Shown: one piece after another, positions 10,700 to 20,584 of the stretch
Layout of the letters: the number at the start of each line of letters is the position of its first letter
How positions within the stretch are numbered: position 1 is the first letter of the stretch
DNA from: Costus lasius
Taxonomy: Eukaryota; Streptophyta; Magnoliopsida; Zingiberales; Costaceae
DNA: 64,000 bases
Direction of reading: 5' to 3'
Assembly: GCA_027563935.2 (NCBI GenBank)
Contig: CM050454.1
Location: 22,999,501 to 23,063,500 of the forward strand
The notes under the pieces: model-generated
Told to the model about the DNA's origin: nothing
What the model saw: the letters and a program-made list of their open reading frames with translations, nothing else
Database searches by the model: none
Made by a program: the position numbers and the translations under genes

Positions 10700-11070
10700 G
10701 TCTTGCTCGGTGGAAAATATTTCATCAGAAAAGCTTTTGATAATTGTTCCCATGTTGTGAAGGTATTGGGTCGACGAGAATGCAACCAAGATCATGCTTG
10801 ATCCCTGAGAGAAAAAGGGAACAATATCAGTTTTAATGTGTCATCAGAAACTCCATGAATTTTTATGGTATCACAATATTCAAGAAAGACATATAAATGT
10901 GAATAAGGATCTTCGATTGGTGATCCTCCAAACTGGTTCTGCTGGATCATAGATAAGAAGGAAGGGTTAATTTCAAAGTTGGAGGCCTCAATTGCAGGTC
11001 TAGCAATGCTAAATTGTATCCTTTGAGGATTAGTGGCAGCATAGTCCCTCAGTGATCTTTGATCAGCCAT
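10695..11070 (-). pseudogene. gag: Athila-like gag, N-terminal part (broken)
   Basis: The start of the gypsy 1 gag; the ATG at 11068-11070 (MADQRSLRDYAAT) is chosen because it follows the primer site by about 140 nt and matches Athila-type gag starts, while the frame upstream is leader. Readable motifs: FEINPSFLSMIQ, EDPYSHLYVFLEYCDT, GVSDDTLKLILFPFSLRDQA. A TGA at 10792-10794 stands where the family has a basic or Trp residue before WLHS. Coding continues to the A1 insertion and resumes at 1583. Confidence 0.85.
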
Positions 11071-11208
11071 TAGAAATGAATTTCCTGCGCACACTAGAGC
11101 AAACTGATCAAATGATGTAAGTAAGCAGAAAAGAATAAAAAGATAAAACATAAGTGAAACCTAGTCTAGCAATAATCTCAACGTCTCTAATATCGACGAA
11201 AACTAAGG

Positions 11209-11226
11209 TCCCTAGCAACGGCGCCA
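11209..11226 (-). other. Primer binding site (tRNA-Asp type) of gypsy 1
   Basis: The sense strand reads TGGCGCCGTTGCTAGGGA, two mismatches from the tRNA-Asp complement used by Athila elements, six bases inside the LTR. This is strong lineage evidence. Confidence 0.88.
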
Positions 11227-11503
11227 AAAACTTGTCGTGATCCGCAAGTGCACGGATACTCGAAATAATAAAGAAAGTATCGAATCCACAGGGACCTACG
11301 TTGTCGAATACTAAATAGCTGATTTCTTACTATCTAGGCTAATCGAAGTAGTGAGAATAGAAATTGAAAGCTAAAAACGAAATTATTAGAGAGAAAAGCT
11401 GAGACTAGGGTTTCGTTCACTTTAACTTTTATGAGCTAGATATGAATAAGGATTTCGTCAGTTTAAATTTATCATGATGAAGATGTAATTTACTAAATAA
11501 ATG

Positions 11504-11689
11504 GGTTGTTTCACTTTCGTGCAAACAACCGCACAGGGATTTATCCTCGCTTTCGTGCAAGATTCTTCCCAACGCTGAAGATAAGTAACTCAGCAGACAA
11601 TGAATTCAAGGATCACTTTCGTGCATCCGAATTCAATGCTGATAATCTCTAGTGGAGACTCAAGGATCACTTTCGTGCATCCGAGTCTC
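11504..11689 (-). promoter_or_regulatory. Array of GAAA-tetraloop hairpins in gypsy 1 U5
   Basis: Four hairpins in tandem (11504-11530, 11545-11562, 11602-11634, 11655-11689). Three share the sense-strand apex CAC-GAAA-GTG, a GNRA-type tetraloop, while their lower stems differ completely yet stay paired: GGTTGTTT/AAACAACC, GAATTC/GAATTC, GAGACTC/GAGTCTC, the last two with an inner GGAT/ATCC. The second is a weaker stem with two G-U pairs. They lie 270-460 nt from the PBS in the transcribed leader. Function unknown. Confidence 0.7.
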
Positions 11690-12155
11690 AACACTAGTTT
11701 TACTCACGGATCTCGAACGTTCCGATCTTTTCTTTCACACAAGATCTCCACGTTTGACAAATAGACTCGATCTATAGGTTCATGTTATAATTATGGCAAT
11801 TAATCTACTAGAACAGATCAAATTAGATCTAACCTAAGGAAGGGATCCTAACATGCAATTCTAGGGTTCCAAATTCTCAAGCAATTACCTTTCGGTCTCA
11901 AGGGAAAATTCTAAGAACATAATTAGTAACATGAACTTATAGAGAGTCTAAGTACAATTATCACATCAGCAAAATCATCATGGTAGTATTAAACTCAACG
12001 AAATAGTAAAAATAGTCATCTAGTCATTGGAAATCAAGTGAATTACTCCCCCATGTCCCAAAAGTAGTTTAAGCTATCATCATGAGGGAATTACAATAGA
12101 TCATGGTTTCAGAGGATAGAAAATCTAAGTAAAAGAGAAGTTTAGAAAATACAGC

Positions 12156-12181
12156 ACGGCTGTGAAGTATTTCACAGCCGT
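12156..12181. repeat. Perfect 11-bp inverted repeat in Athila-like LTR
   Basis: ACGGCTGTGAA, four-base spacer GTAT, then its exact reverse complement. Retained unchanged at 45915-45940 in the gypsy 2 LTR although the surrounding sequence differs. Confidence 0.7.
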
Positions 12182-12529
12182 AATTTTGCAAGAACCGCCG
12201 ATGAACAGTGCCGGCGACTCCTTTTTCTTCGATTTCACTTCCAATCATTCTCCTTTCAGTCTGAAACTTCTGGCATGTTGTCTCCTCCTTCAGACGAAGC
12301 TTCAGTATGAAAATTACAGCCGGAGGATGTCTGGATCGAGCACGGCGACGAAACCCTAGGCGGCGGCGTGGATCGCGATTTCTCCCTCGACAGTACATGA
12401 AATTTGGGGCTTTTGGTCTCTCCGTAATCCTCCCGTAAAAAGCTCTCTCCCTGCTTCTTACGACATTCGATTTCAGGCTCTGGATCGCTTGTGATCTTCT
12501 CCGCAAGAATCAGGCGTCGCGTTCAGAAT

Positions 12530-12900
12530 AGCAATTACGGCAGTGTAATGTATTACGGCACTGCCGTAAAATCACTCAAGTCTTCTATTCTGATGTCGTC
12601 GGGAATTATGGCACCGTAATCTGGTTTACGGTAGTGCTGTAAAATCGGCTGAACTCTCTGTTCGCGAACATCTGGAAATTACTACCCATGTAGTTTCTTA
12701 CGGTAGTGCCGTAATTTCGGGTGACGTTTCTGTTCTAAAGCTCTCCGAAATACGGTACCGTAATGTTGCTTATGGCAGGTGCCGTAAAATCTAAAAATCT
12801 TTTTGTTCGGAAACTTATCAAAATACGGCAGGGCTCGGATTTTACGATACTGTCTGGAATTACGGTACCATAAAATGGGTTATGGCACCGCCGTAATTTG
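12530..12900. repeat. Degenerate array of TTACGGCA-TGCCGTAA palindromes
   Basis: About six units, spaced some 60-75 bp, of short palindromes such as TTACGGCACTGCCGTAA and TTACGGTAGTGCCGTAA, each followed by AATTTC or AAATC and a TCTGTTC-like word. The gypsy 2 LTR holds the same array (46310-46350 and 56955-57260), so it predates both insertions. Confidence 0.7.
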
Positions 12901-13149
12901 CTGAATTGCTCTGTTTTGCGTGAAATTTCTTGGATGATTTCCTCTTGATGAGGATAACTCTTCCATGTATTTGATTTCACTTGAAAACGCTTTAAATAGT
13001 GCATTTTTGCCTGAAAAACATGAAAAACCAAAATAGAAGTAGACTTTGCAATATTTGATGGATTTAACATAAAAACAAGTAAAAGATCCTCAATTTAGTA
13101 TGAAAAGGTATCCAAAATGAAGCAAAATATACTACATATTTTGGTGTCA

Positions 13150-13885
13150 TGAGGGGGTATGAACTATGAGCTAACCTCATACTTGTTATGATAGTCATGT
13201 GCGGCTCAAGTATTCTTCATCCTTTCTAGATTGAAGATTACTCGTGAATTTTTATAAGCTGGTTCTATGAATTCCTTTCTTTTGACCTTTTAGTCCACTT
13301 CTCCTTCCTTGGTGAAGGACATCCATTTTCTATGAATAAACAAGTATCTGCCTATCTTTGACGTCTCAAAAGAGGTTAAGATAGCTAAACCCCTAGAAGG
13401 AGTTTGATTACAAGAGTTCATTTGCAAGAAGTCATTGGATGCATTTCTGGTTTATGATAAAAGATAATCAGATCAAAAGATTGGCATTCAATATGAACCA
13501 TTTATTAAATTCACTTTACCTGAGCCCGAGTATGAAGGCTCAAGGGTCACTTCTCTTCATCTCTCTTTGAGGATGCTTATAGTCTTTACGCCAATGGCCC
13601 TCCTGGCCACAGTTGGCCTTGGACTTGCCCTTACCCCTTTTCTGCTTCTTACTGTCCCTAGATACCATAAGAACGGACTTGTCCATTTCCTTCTTGGTCA
13701 TTTCTAGTAGTTTTAGTAGCTCCTCATGAGTACATTCAATTTGTTATTAATGATGAATGCACTATAACTTGGATGCAGCGATTACAGGATTAGATCCGTG
13801 GCCAATTCTTGATCCATCAGGTGTCCCAGTCTAGTGAGATGTGAAAAGTACCCAAACAACTTGAGCACATGCGGTACCACTGGAG
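13150..13885 (-). pseudogene. gag: Copia C5 internal remnant with degraded gag C-terminus
   Basis: Left continuation of the C5 gag from 32007. The minus-strand reading gives CTHEELLKLLEMTKKEMDKSVLMVSRDSKKQKRGKGKSK, then CGQEGHWRKDY, which is a zinc knuckle lacking its first and last Cys. A missing base near 13744 and other shifts break the frame. From 13150 to about 13540 I see no preserved domain; it is probably decayed copia internal sequence next to the gypsy 1 insertion. The copy is clearly old. Confidence 0.65.
13881..13885. repeat. Target site duplication TGGAG of copia A3 (left)
   Basis: Repeated exactly at 32007-32011 beyond the right end of A3, inside the C5 gag. Confidence 0.92.
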
Positions 13886-14980
13886 TGAAAGCTCAAACCC
13901 TAGTTCACATGCGCATCTAGGAGATCTTGCATAGGCGAAAAACTAGGTTTGATAGGATCGAGAGGCAAGATAATATGAGCAACCATAAAAATGCGTTATC
14001 ATTGCCATTGATCGAGTGGCGACTTGGAAGAAGGAAGGGCGAGCGGCTCTTCTCCAAAGGAAATTGCACACAAGAAGATGATGACTTCTTCCTTGTATTC
14101 CTGTGCTAGCAAAGATCCAAGGAGTCCTAGATCGTGTATGAGGAGATGTCTTTCTCCCTTTTGCTGGCCGAACTTCCTCTTGTCGTGAAGATCATCCACA
14201 CGAGAGGAGAGGGGGCGAGAGAGAGATAGGCGTTCGAACATGGGGGCGTTTTCTCAAAGAAAACGGCTTCCAAAAATAGTAAGTCCATAACCCCATGTTT
14301 AACTCCACTTGAAGCCATCGATAACTCCTCTCTCAATTGAACCATACGTTCACCAAGTGAACCGGTTCAATTCTATTTGGTTCAAAGACCAAATCGAACC
14401 CACCATGGTCTTGATCTCTTTAAACCAAATGGTTCAAGATCTAACCACACATCTCTCGATCCTCTTGATCTCTATGATCAAGCATCAATTCTCTCGATCG
14501 AAGCTTACCGATCTCAAGCCCTAATCAATCAAACATGATCAGACCAGATCTCACTTCCAATCAGAGTTTAAATTCCTTTAAACTGAACCAGAACAATTCA
14601 GTCCACACGATCTGACACAAGTAAGCCATATCATCAAATTGTGCGACCCTAAGGGTTTCCTTCAATGTCGGTAACGATAACTTACATTATCACGATCAGA
14701 GAGGGGTATCTAGCAACACATCACTGTCTCCCGATATGAAGGAAAGAGTCTTCCAAGACTACACCCAAACCATAGCACAAGTGTGAATCCAATTCACTTG
14801 GCATACATGTTCCCTTTGCCACTGGACGTTCTCATTGGACAAGCCTGTCAAGCCTGTAATTCCAACATGATGAGAATGGTTAGATCAGATGATCATAGTC
14901 ATCTGGGTATGGCCATACACTTTCTCAACCATCTCATCCAGGGGGGGCCCCTTTAGAACATCACACTCCAACTAGGAGAG
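13886..14980 (-). repeat. 3' LTR of copia A3, first segment
   Basis: Starts TGAAAGCTCAAACCC like the right LTR at 30376. Interrupted after 14980 by A2 and resumed at 24110; 24105-24109 is the A2 target duplication. Contains the GATAAC-type hairpin at 14676-14691. Confidence 0.93.
14976..14980. repeat. Target site duplication GAGAG of copia A2 (left)
   Basis: Matches 24105-24109 exactly. Confidence 0.93.
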
Positions 14981-16682
14981 TGAAAGAACCCCTTAAATAA
15001 GGGGGGGTCCCCTTCATGGGGGAGCATAACCCTTAGAGCATATGGCGCATAAAAATTATTCTCTTGCGGAATTAGGGTTATAAGATCGATACGCATGCAA
15101 AAGATCAACTTGATAACAATAAGAAAACATTCATACCATCGCCATGGAAAGATGTTTCCTTGGAAGCAAAGATCAAAGTAGATCTTCTCCTTGTCGTCAC
15201 ACACAAGATGATGTTGCTATCTCTCTTGGTGCTCCTTGTGCTAGCAAGGTTCCAAGAGGTCCTTGTCGAGTGAAAGGAAAAGAGATGTCTTTCTCCTTGG
15301 CCGAATCCTCCTCAACCTTCAAGCGTCGCCGCACACCAAGTCGAGAGGAAAACTTGCGAGAGGAATAATTGAATTGGCGAAAATAGAGAATACTCTATTT
15401 CGGATGAGTGCCCACTCGACATGGAGATCATGGTTACTAAAAATAGTAACCTCTCCTCATCCCAACGTTCACGCTATGTGAACTCGTCGCCCACTCCTCT
15501 CCCTATGAACCAAGCGCTCTTTTAGTGAGCTGGTTCAATTGGTTCGGTTTAAGAACCAACCAAGCCAAGCGACAAGGCCTAGATCAAATAAACCCTAAGG
15601 CTTTAGATCTAACCGTCGATCTCTTTAATGCCCCTGATCTGACCGATCTGGCATCCATTCTCTCAATCGAAGCTTACCGATCTCAAGCCCTAATCAATCA
15701 AACATGATCAGACCAGATCTCACTTACAATCAGAGATTAAATCCCTTAAAACTGAACCCAAACAATTCAGTCCACACGATCTGACTTAAGTAAGCCATAT
15801 CATCAAATTGTGCGACCCTAAGGGTTTCCTTTAAATGTCGGTAACGATAATTCACATTATCACGATCAGTGAGGGGTATCTAGCAACACATCACTGTCTC
15901 CCGATATAAAGGAAAGAGTCTTCCAAGACTACACCCAAACCATAGTACAAGTGTGAATCATTTCACAAAGCATACATATTTCCTTTGCCACTGGATGTTC
16001 TTATTGGACAAGTCTGTCAAACTTGTAACTCCAATATGATGAGCATGATTAGATCAGATGAACACTGTCACCTGGGTATGGCCATACACTCTCTCAATCA
16101 TCTCATCCAGGGGGCCCCTTTAGAACATCACACTCCTTAAACAAGGAGACGGCAATCCTATGTCTATCACTAGTGCCCTAACCTGACTCAAGCTCACCAT
16201 CCAAGATAGTCTATAATCATTATGTTTCAAATGATATTGAACTAACTCAAAATAATGACAATCATCATTTAGAAAACACAAGTGATCTCAAGTCAGAGGA
16301 AATGTGCCACTTGTCTTATACAAGGAATATTCACGTTGTGACAAACAACTGAACATCCTAGTAGGGTCTGTCCAGTACATCCCATGTACCCATGAGTCTA
16401 CATCTTATTCCATGCTCGAAGCATCCTATAAGATCAGAACACATATTAGTCTTAACCATATCAAGGCTGTCTCATGTTCACCAAGATACATCGACTAAGG
16501 ACATAACAGCATGTCAGCCCAGCTGAACAGCTTTGAGACATTATTCAGAAGAACATATATTGCAGCAGACAATGTAACTAACTGAATAACAACCATGCCT
16601 TTATAAACATAATAGTTTATTACATGATACTTGTTACATTCCCACAGGCCTCAAACATTAGCCTTAAGGGCATACCCCAACA
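14981..16682 (-). repeat. 3' LTR of copia A2
   Basis: 1702 bp, TGAAAGAACCCC to ACCCCAACA on the plus strand, apparently identical to 22404-24104 apart from one G. The conserved hairpin here is GATAAT-TCAC-ATTATC (15846-15861): both bases of one pair differ from the A1 copy, so pairing is kept. Confidence 0.95.
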
Positions 16683-16702
16683 ATCTCCCACTTGCACTTA
16701 AT

Positions 16703-19700
16703 CTAATGGTTGAGAAATCTCAAACCCATATTATTACAGTGCTTCTCATGCTTCTGCTGCGCCAGAGGCTTGGTAAGCGGGTCTGCCAGATTGTCGTCTG
16801 TATGAACCTTGCATACTTTGATCTCGCCACGATCAATGATCTCCCTGATCAAATGAAACCGTCTCTGTATGTGCTTGGACTTCTGGTGCGACCGTGGTTC
16901 CTTTGCTTGTGCGATTGCTCCAGTGTTATCACAAAAGATAACCAAAGGATCTGCACACGAAGGAACAACACCAAGTTCTCTCACGAACTTACGAATCCAC
17001 ACTGCCTCCTTGGATGCTTCCGAGGCTGCGACATACTCGGCTTCTGTTGTGGAATCAGCAACAGTTGACTGTTTGAAACTCTTCCACACCACTGCACCTC
17101 CATTCAAGCTAAAAACATAGCCTGATTGCGATCGGAAATCATCCTGGTCAGACTGGAACGAAGCGTCAGTATATCCTTCAATACTGAGTTCTTCCTGACC
17201 ACCATATATCAAGAACATATCTTTGGTCCTCCGCAGATATTTTAGGATGTTCTTGACTGCAATCCAGTGCGCCAAACCTGGATTACTCTGGTAACGACTG
17301 GTCACGCTTAACCCGTAAGCGACGTCTGGGCGAGTACACAACATCGCATACATTATAGAACCAATAGCCGAAGCATAAGGCGTATTGTTCATTTCATCTT
17401 TCTCAGTCTGTGTTTGTGGACACTGACTCTTCGAAAGATTCAGACCATGTCTGACTGGAAGATATCCTTTCTTAGAATTCTCTAAGCGAAATCTCTCCAG
17501 GACCTTATCGATGTAAGTACTCTGGCACAGCCCGAGAAGCCTCTTAGATCTATCCCTGTAGATCTTCACACCTAACACATAGGCTGCTTCTCCTAGATCT
17601 TTCATCTGGAAACATTTCCTCAGCCATGCCTTTACAGCATGCATTTCAGGAATATCGTTTCCAATGATCAAGATGTCATCAACGTAGAGGACTAGAAAAG
17701 TAATCACGCTCCCACTAAACCTCTTATATACACACGGGTCATCCTCGTTCTTGATGAAACCAAATTCAGTGACTGATTCATCAAAACGAATGTTCCAGCT
17801 TCTCGATGCTTGTTTAAGTCCATAAATAGACTTCTTTAACTTGCATATTTTATGACGATCTGCTGGATTAGTGAAACCTTCAGGCTGTGTCATATACACA
17901 TCCTCATCCAGATTTCCATTAAGGAAAGCTGTTTTCACATCCATCTGCCAAATCTCATAATCATAATATGCAGCTATCGCGAAAAGAATCCGAATAGACT
18001 TAAACATGGCTACAGGTGAGAAAGTTTCATCATAATCTATCCCGTAGATTTGTTTGAAACCTTTCGCAACTAGCCTGCCTTTATAGGTAACCACGTTACC
18101 ATCCATGTCAATCTTCTTCTTGAAGATCCATTTACAGCCTATAGGGATAACTCCCGGAGGCGGATCAACCAAATCCCAAACTTGGTTATCTGACATGGAG
18201 TCCATCTCGGCGCGCATAGCTTCAAGCCATCTCGCTGACTCCGGTCCACTGACCGCATCCGCATAAGTGAGGGGTTCATCATTGTCAATGATGTAGACTC
18301 CGTCATAGCGCTCAGGCTGTCGACGGATCCTACCCGATCTTCGCGGTTCCCGTGATATCTGAGCCTCAGGTTGTTCAATAACCTGTTCTACCGGCTCAGG
18401 CTCATCCAACTGTGCTTGACTACTTTGTCCTTCGTCTGGATTCTCATCCAGCTTTATTTCTCTCCCACTGGCCTCTTGCAGAAGAAATTCCTTCTCAAGA
18501 AATATGGCCGTTCGAGCAACAAAAACCTTGTTCTCCTTGGGATCGAAGAAATAATAACCCTTAGTTTCCTTAGGGTAACCGACAAAGATACATTTGTCAG
18601 ATCTACTCTCTAGTTTCCCAGAGGCGAGCTTCTTTACATAAGCTTCGCAACCCCAGATCCTGATAAATGTCAAGCTTGGCTGTTTCCCATACCATAACTC
18701 ATATGGCGTCTTTGAAACTGCCTTGGATGGCACTCGGTTTAGTACCTTTGCAGCTGTTTCCAGTGCAAAACCCCAAAAGGAGTATGGAAGAGTAGCCTGA
18801 CTCATCATAGAACGAACCATATCTAGTAATGTTCTATTTCTCCTTTCGGACACACCATTCCATTGCGGTGTTCCAGGCGGAGTGAGCTGTGAGATAATCC
18901 CACACTCTTTTAGATAGTCAGTAAATGCATGACTTAGGTATTCACCACCTCGATCTGAGCGAAGTGTTTTGATATTACGGCCTAGCTGATTTTGTACTTC
19001 ATTCTTGAACTCTATGAACTTGTCAAAAGATTCACTCTTATGTCTCATCAGATAGACATACCCATATCTACTGAAATCATCAGTAAAGGTAATGAAGTAC
19101 TGATAGCCACCTCTGGCATGTTTACTAAAAGGCCCACACACATCGCTGTGTATAAGGTCAAGTAAACCTGAAGCCCTTTGACCTTTGTGAGGAAAAGGAG
19201 ACTTCGTCATTTTACCCATCAAACAAGCTTTGCATGTATCAATCTCCTTATAGGAGAATGATCCCAGCAGTCCATGATCATGCAACCGCTTAATGCGTTT
19301 CTCGTTTATATGGCCTAAACGACTATGCCATAGCAAGGTGCTGTCATCAGCATACTTGGCTTTCTTAATATCAACATTATGTATGGAACTTTCCATGTCC
19401 AACATGAATAACCCATTATTAATTGAACCAGTTGCATAAACAATATTATCAAATGATAAAACACACTTTGAAATATTGCATTCAAAGGAAAATCCCTTCC
19501 TGACAAGAGCAGGAATGGAGATAATATTTTTAGTTATACTGGGAACAAAGTAACAACTGTTCAGTTCCAATACAAGTCCAGATGGTAAAGAAATAAAGTA
19601 GTCTCCTACAGCAACAGCAGCAACCCGTGCCCCGTTTCCAACGCGTAGGTCCACCTCATGCTGTCCCACCTGCCTTCTTCTCTTGAGTTCCTGTACATTT

Positions 19701-20584
19701 GAACAAATGTGAACTCCACATGCAGTGTCCAACACCCATGATACAGAAGAAGAAAACATGACCTCAGTCACGAATATACCTGAGCCAGAAGCAAAGCTTC
19801 CCCTCTTATCTCCTTGGAGCGCTTTACAGTCCTTTTTCCAGTGACCTAGCTGGCCACAGTGGAAACACCTGTATTCCTTGGACCGCTTCACCTTTTGCTT
19901 CAGAGCCTTGCTGTAGTTCTTGACCGGGGCCTTGCCCTTCTTCCCCTTCTTCTTGTTCCTTGAAGGAACCATCAAGACAGAGGTTGAAGGCTTACCCTTC
20001 AGAGTCTCCTCAGTGGTCAAGAGCATATTCAGCAGCTCTGCCGGAGTACAATCGATTTTGTTCATATTAAAATTAATAATGAACGCGTCGAATGAAGGCG
20101 GGAGAGACTGCAGAATAATGTCCACAGCAAGCTCCTGGTTGATGGTATGCCCCAGTTTCTCTAGAGCCTCCTTGTGCCCAATCATCTTGAGCACGTGAGC
20201 TCCCACTGGGCTCCCTTCAGCCAGTTTGCTCTGAAAGAAGAGCTTTGTCAAATTATAGCGCTCAGTCCTCGCCTGTGCAGCATACAGCATCTTGAGGTTC
20301 GCTATCATGTCTATAGCAGACATATCCTCATGCTGACGCTGCAGCGGTGGCGTCATAGACGCTAGCATCAGGCAAGCGACATCAATGCTATCATTGACGT
20401 GCTTTTCATAGGCTTCCCGAACCGCCCTTGCGGCGTTCGGAGCGGGCTGCGGCGGAATCGCCGTCTCGAGGACATACAGTTTCCTCTCTGCCTTAAGAAC
20501 GATCTTAAGGTGTCCAAACCAGTCAGAGAAGTTTGGCCCAGCAAACTTCTCCCTTTCCAGTAGGGATCGCACATTGAAGTTCAT
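16703..20584 (-). CDS. gag-pol: Copia gag-pol polyprotein (1293 aa), intact
   Basis: Single-frame Ty1/copia polyprotein. The ATG at 20582-20584 lies at the gag start shared by A1 and A4. Domains: gag capsid about 1-230; CCHC knuckle C240-C243-H248-C253; aspartic protease with D286 in DTACG (most copias have D-S/T-G); integrase zinc motif H420, H425, C451, C454 and catalytic D481, D544, E580, with exactly 35 residues between the last two; RT with D882 (QMDVKTAFLNG) and YVDD at 967-970; RNase H with D1140, E1183, D1219. The C-terminus ends ADPLTKPL...RFLNH, 20 bp from the PPT. It would assemble cytoplasmic particles, process itself, copy the RNA into DNA and integrate it. Gag and pol share one frame, so any gag excess must arise by another route. 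Copia lineage is not resolved. Confidence 0.97.
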   Translation of the reverse strand: MNFNVRSLLEREKFAGPNFSDWFGHLKIVLKAERKLYVLETAIPPQPAPNAARAVREAYEKHVNDSIDVACLMLASMTPPLQRQHEDMSAIDMIANLKMLYAAQARTERYNLTKLFFQSKLAEGSPVGAHVLKMIGHKEALEKLGHTINQELAVDIILQSLPPSFDAFIINFNMNKIDCTPAELLNMLLTTEETLKGKPSTSVLMVPSRNKKKGKKGKAPVKNYSKALKQKVKRSKEYRCFHCGQLGHWKKDCKALQGDKRGSFASGSGIFVTEVMFSSSVSWVLDTACGVHICSNVQELKRRRQVGQHEVDLRVGNGARVAAVAVGDYFISLPSGLVLELNSCYFVPSITKNIISIPALVRKGFSFECNISKCVLSFDNIVYATGSINNGLFMLDMESSIHNVDIKKAKYADDSTLLWHSRLGHINEKRIKRLHDHGLLGSFSYKEIDTCKACLMGKMTKSPFPHKGQRASGLLDLIHSDVCGPFSKHARGGYQYFITFTDDFSRYGYVYLMRHKSESFDKFIEFKNEVQNQLGRNIKTLRSDRGGEYLSHAFTDYLKECGIISQLTPPGTPQWNGVSERRNRTLLDMVRSMMSQATLPYSFWGFALETAAKVLNRVPSKAVSKTPYELWYGKQPSLTFIRIWGCEAYVKKLASGKLESRSDKCIFVGYPKETKGYYFFDPKENKVFVARTAIFLEKEFLLQEASGREIKLDENPDEGQSSQAQLDEPEPVEQVIEQPEAQISREPRRSGRIRRQPERYDGVYIIDNDEPLTYADAVSGPESARWLEAMRAEMDSMSDNQVWDLVDPPPGVIPIGCKWIFKKKIDMDGNVVTYKGRLVAKGFKQIYGIDYDETFSPVAMFKSIRILFAIAAYYDYEIWQMDVKTAFLNGNLDEDVYMTQPEGFTNPADRHKICKLKKSIYGLKQASRSWNIRFDESVTEFGFIKNEDDPCVYKRFSGSVITFLVLYVDDILIIGNDIPEMHAVKAWLRKCFQMKDLGEAAYVLGVKIYRDRSKRLLGLCQSTYIDKVLERFRLENSKKGYLPVRHGLNLSKSQCPQTQTEKDEMNNTPYASAIGSIMYAMLCTRPDVAYGLSVTSRYQSNPGLAHWIAVKNILKYLRRTKDMFLIYGGQEELSIEGYTDASFQSDQDDFRSQSGYVFSLNGGAVVWKSFKQSTVADSTTEAEYVAASEASKEAVWIRKFVRELGVVPSCADPLVIFCDNTGAIAQAKEPRSHQKSKHIQRRFHLIREIIDRGEIKVCKVHTDDNLADPLTKPLAQQKHEKHCNNMGLRFLNH

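Larger units (their letters stand above)
898..13149 (-). mobile_element. Athila-like Ty3/gypsy element (gypsy 1), 5' part, interrupted by copia A1
   Basis: Reading on the minus strand from 13149: a 1.9-kb 5' LTR, a tRNA-Asp-type primer site, a short leader, then an Athila-like gag that is interrupted at 10694/1589 by copia A1 (GGATA duplicated on both sides) and continues leftward. No protease, RT or integrase is present; the element ends at the junction near 897/898 with a truncated copia LTR, so its pol and 3' LTR are deleted or lie outside the window. It sits in the internal region of the old copia C5. Gag carries two nonsense codons, so this copy is dead. Confidence 0.85.
11233..13149 (-). 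repeat. 5' LTR of Athila-like gypsy 1
   Basis: 1917 bp, beginning TGTCGTGATCCGC and ending GGTGTCA on the plus strand (sense start TGACACCAAAATATG). It is homologous along its length to the gypsy 2 LTR (44994-46373 plus 56955-57506). It carries the GAAA-tetraloop hairpins (11504-11689) on its U5 side, an 11-bp hairpin at 12156-12181 and an array of TACGGCA palindromes at 12530-12900. Sequence right of 13149 belongs to copia C5. Confidence 0.88.

Noticed and set aside
12530..12900. Spaced palindromic repeats resembling a CRISPR array
   Set aside because: Units and spacing are irregular, no cas genes exist, and the DNA is a plant LTR.
16631..17068. Plus-strand ORF of 145 aa overlapping the end of copia gag-pol (similar ones at 3303-3665 and 50124-50486)
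   Set aside because: It lies antisense to the conserved RNase H coding region; its conservation follows from the real gene on the other strand.
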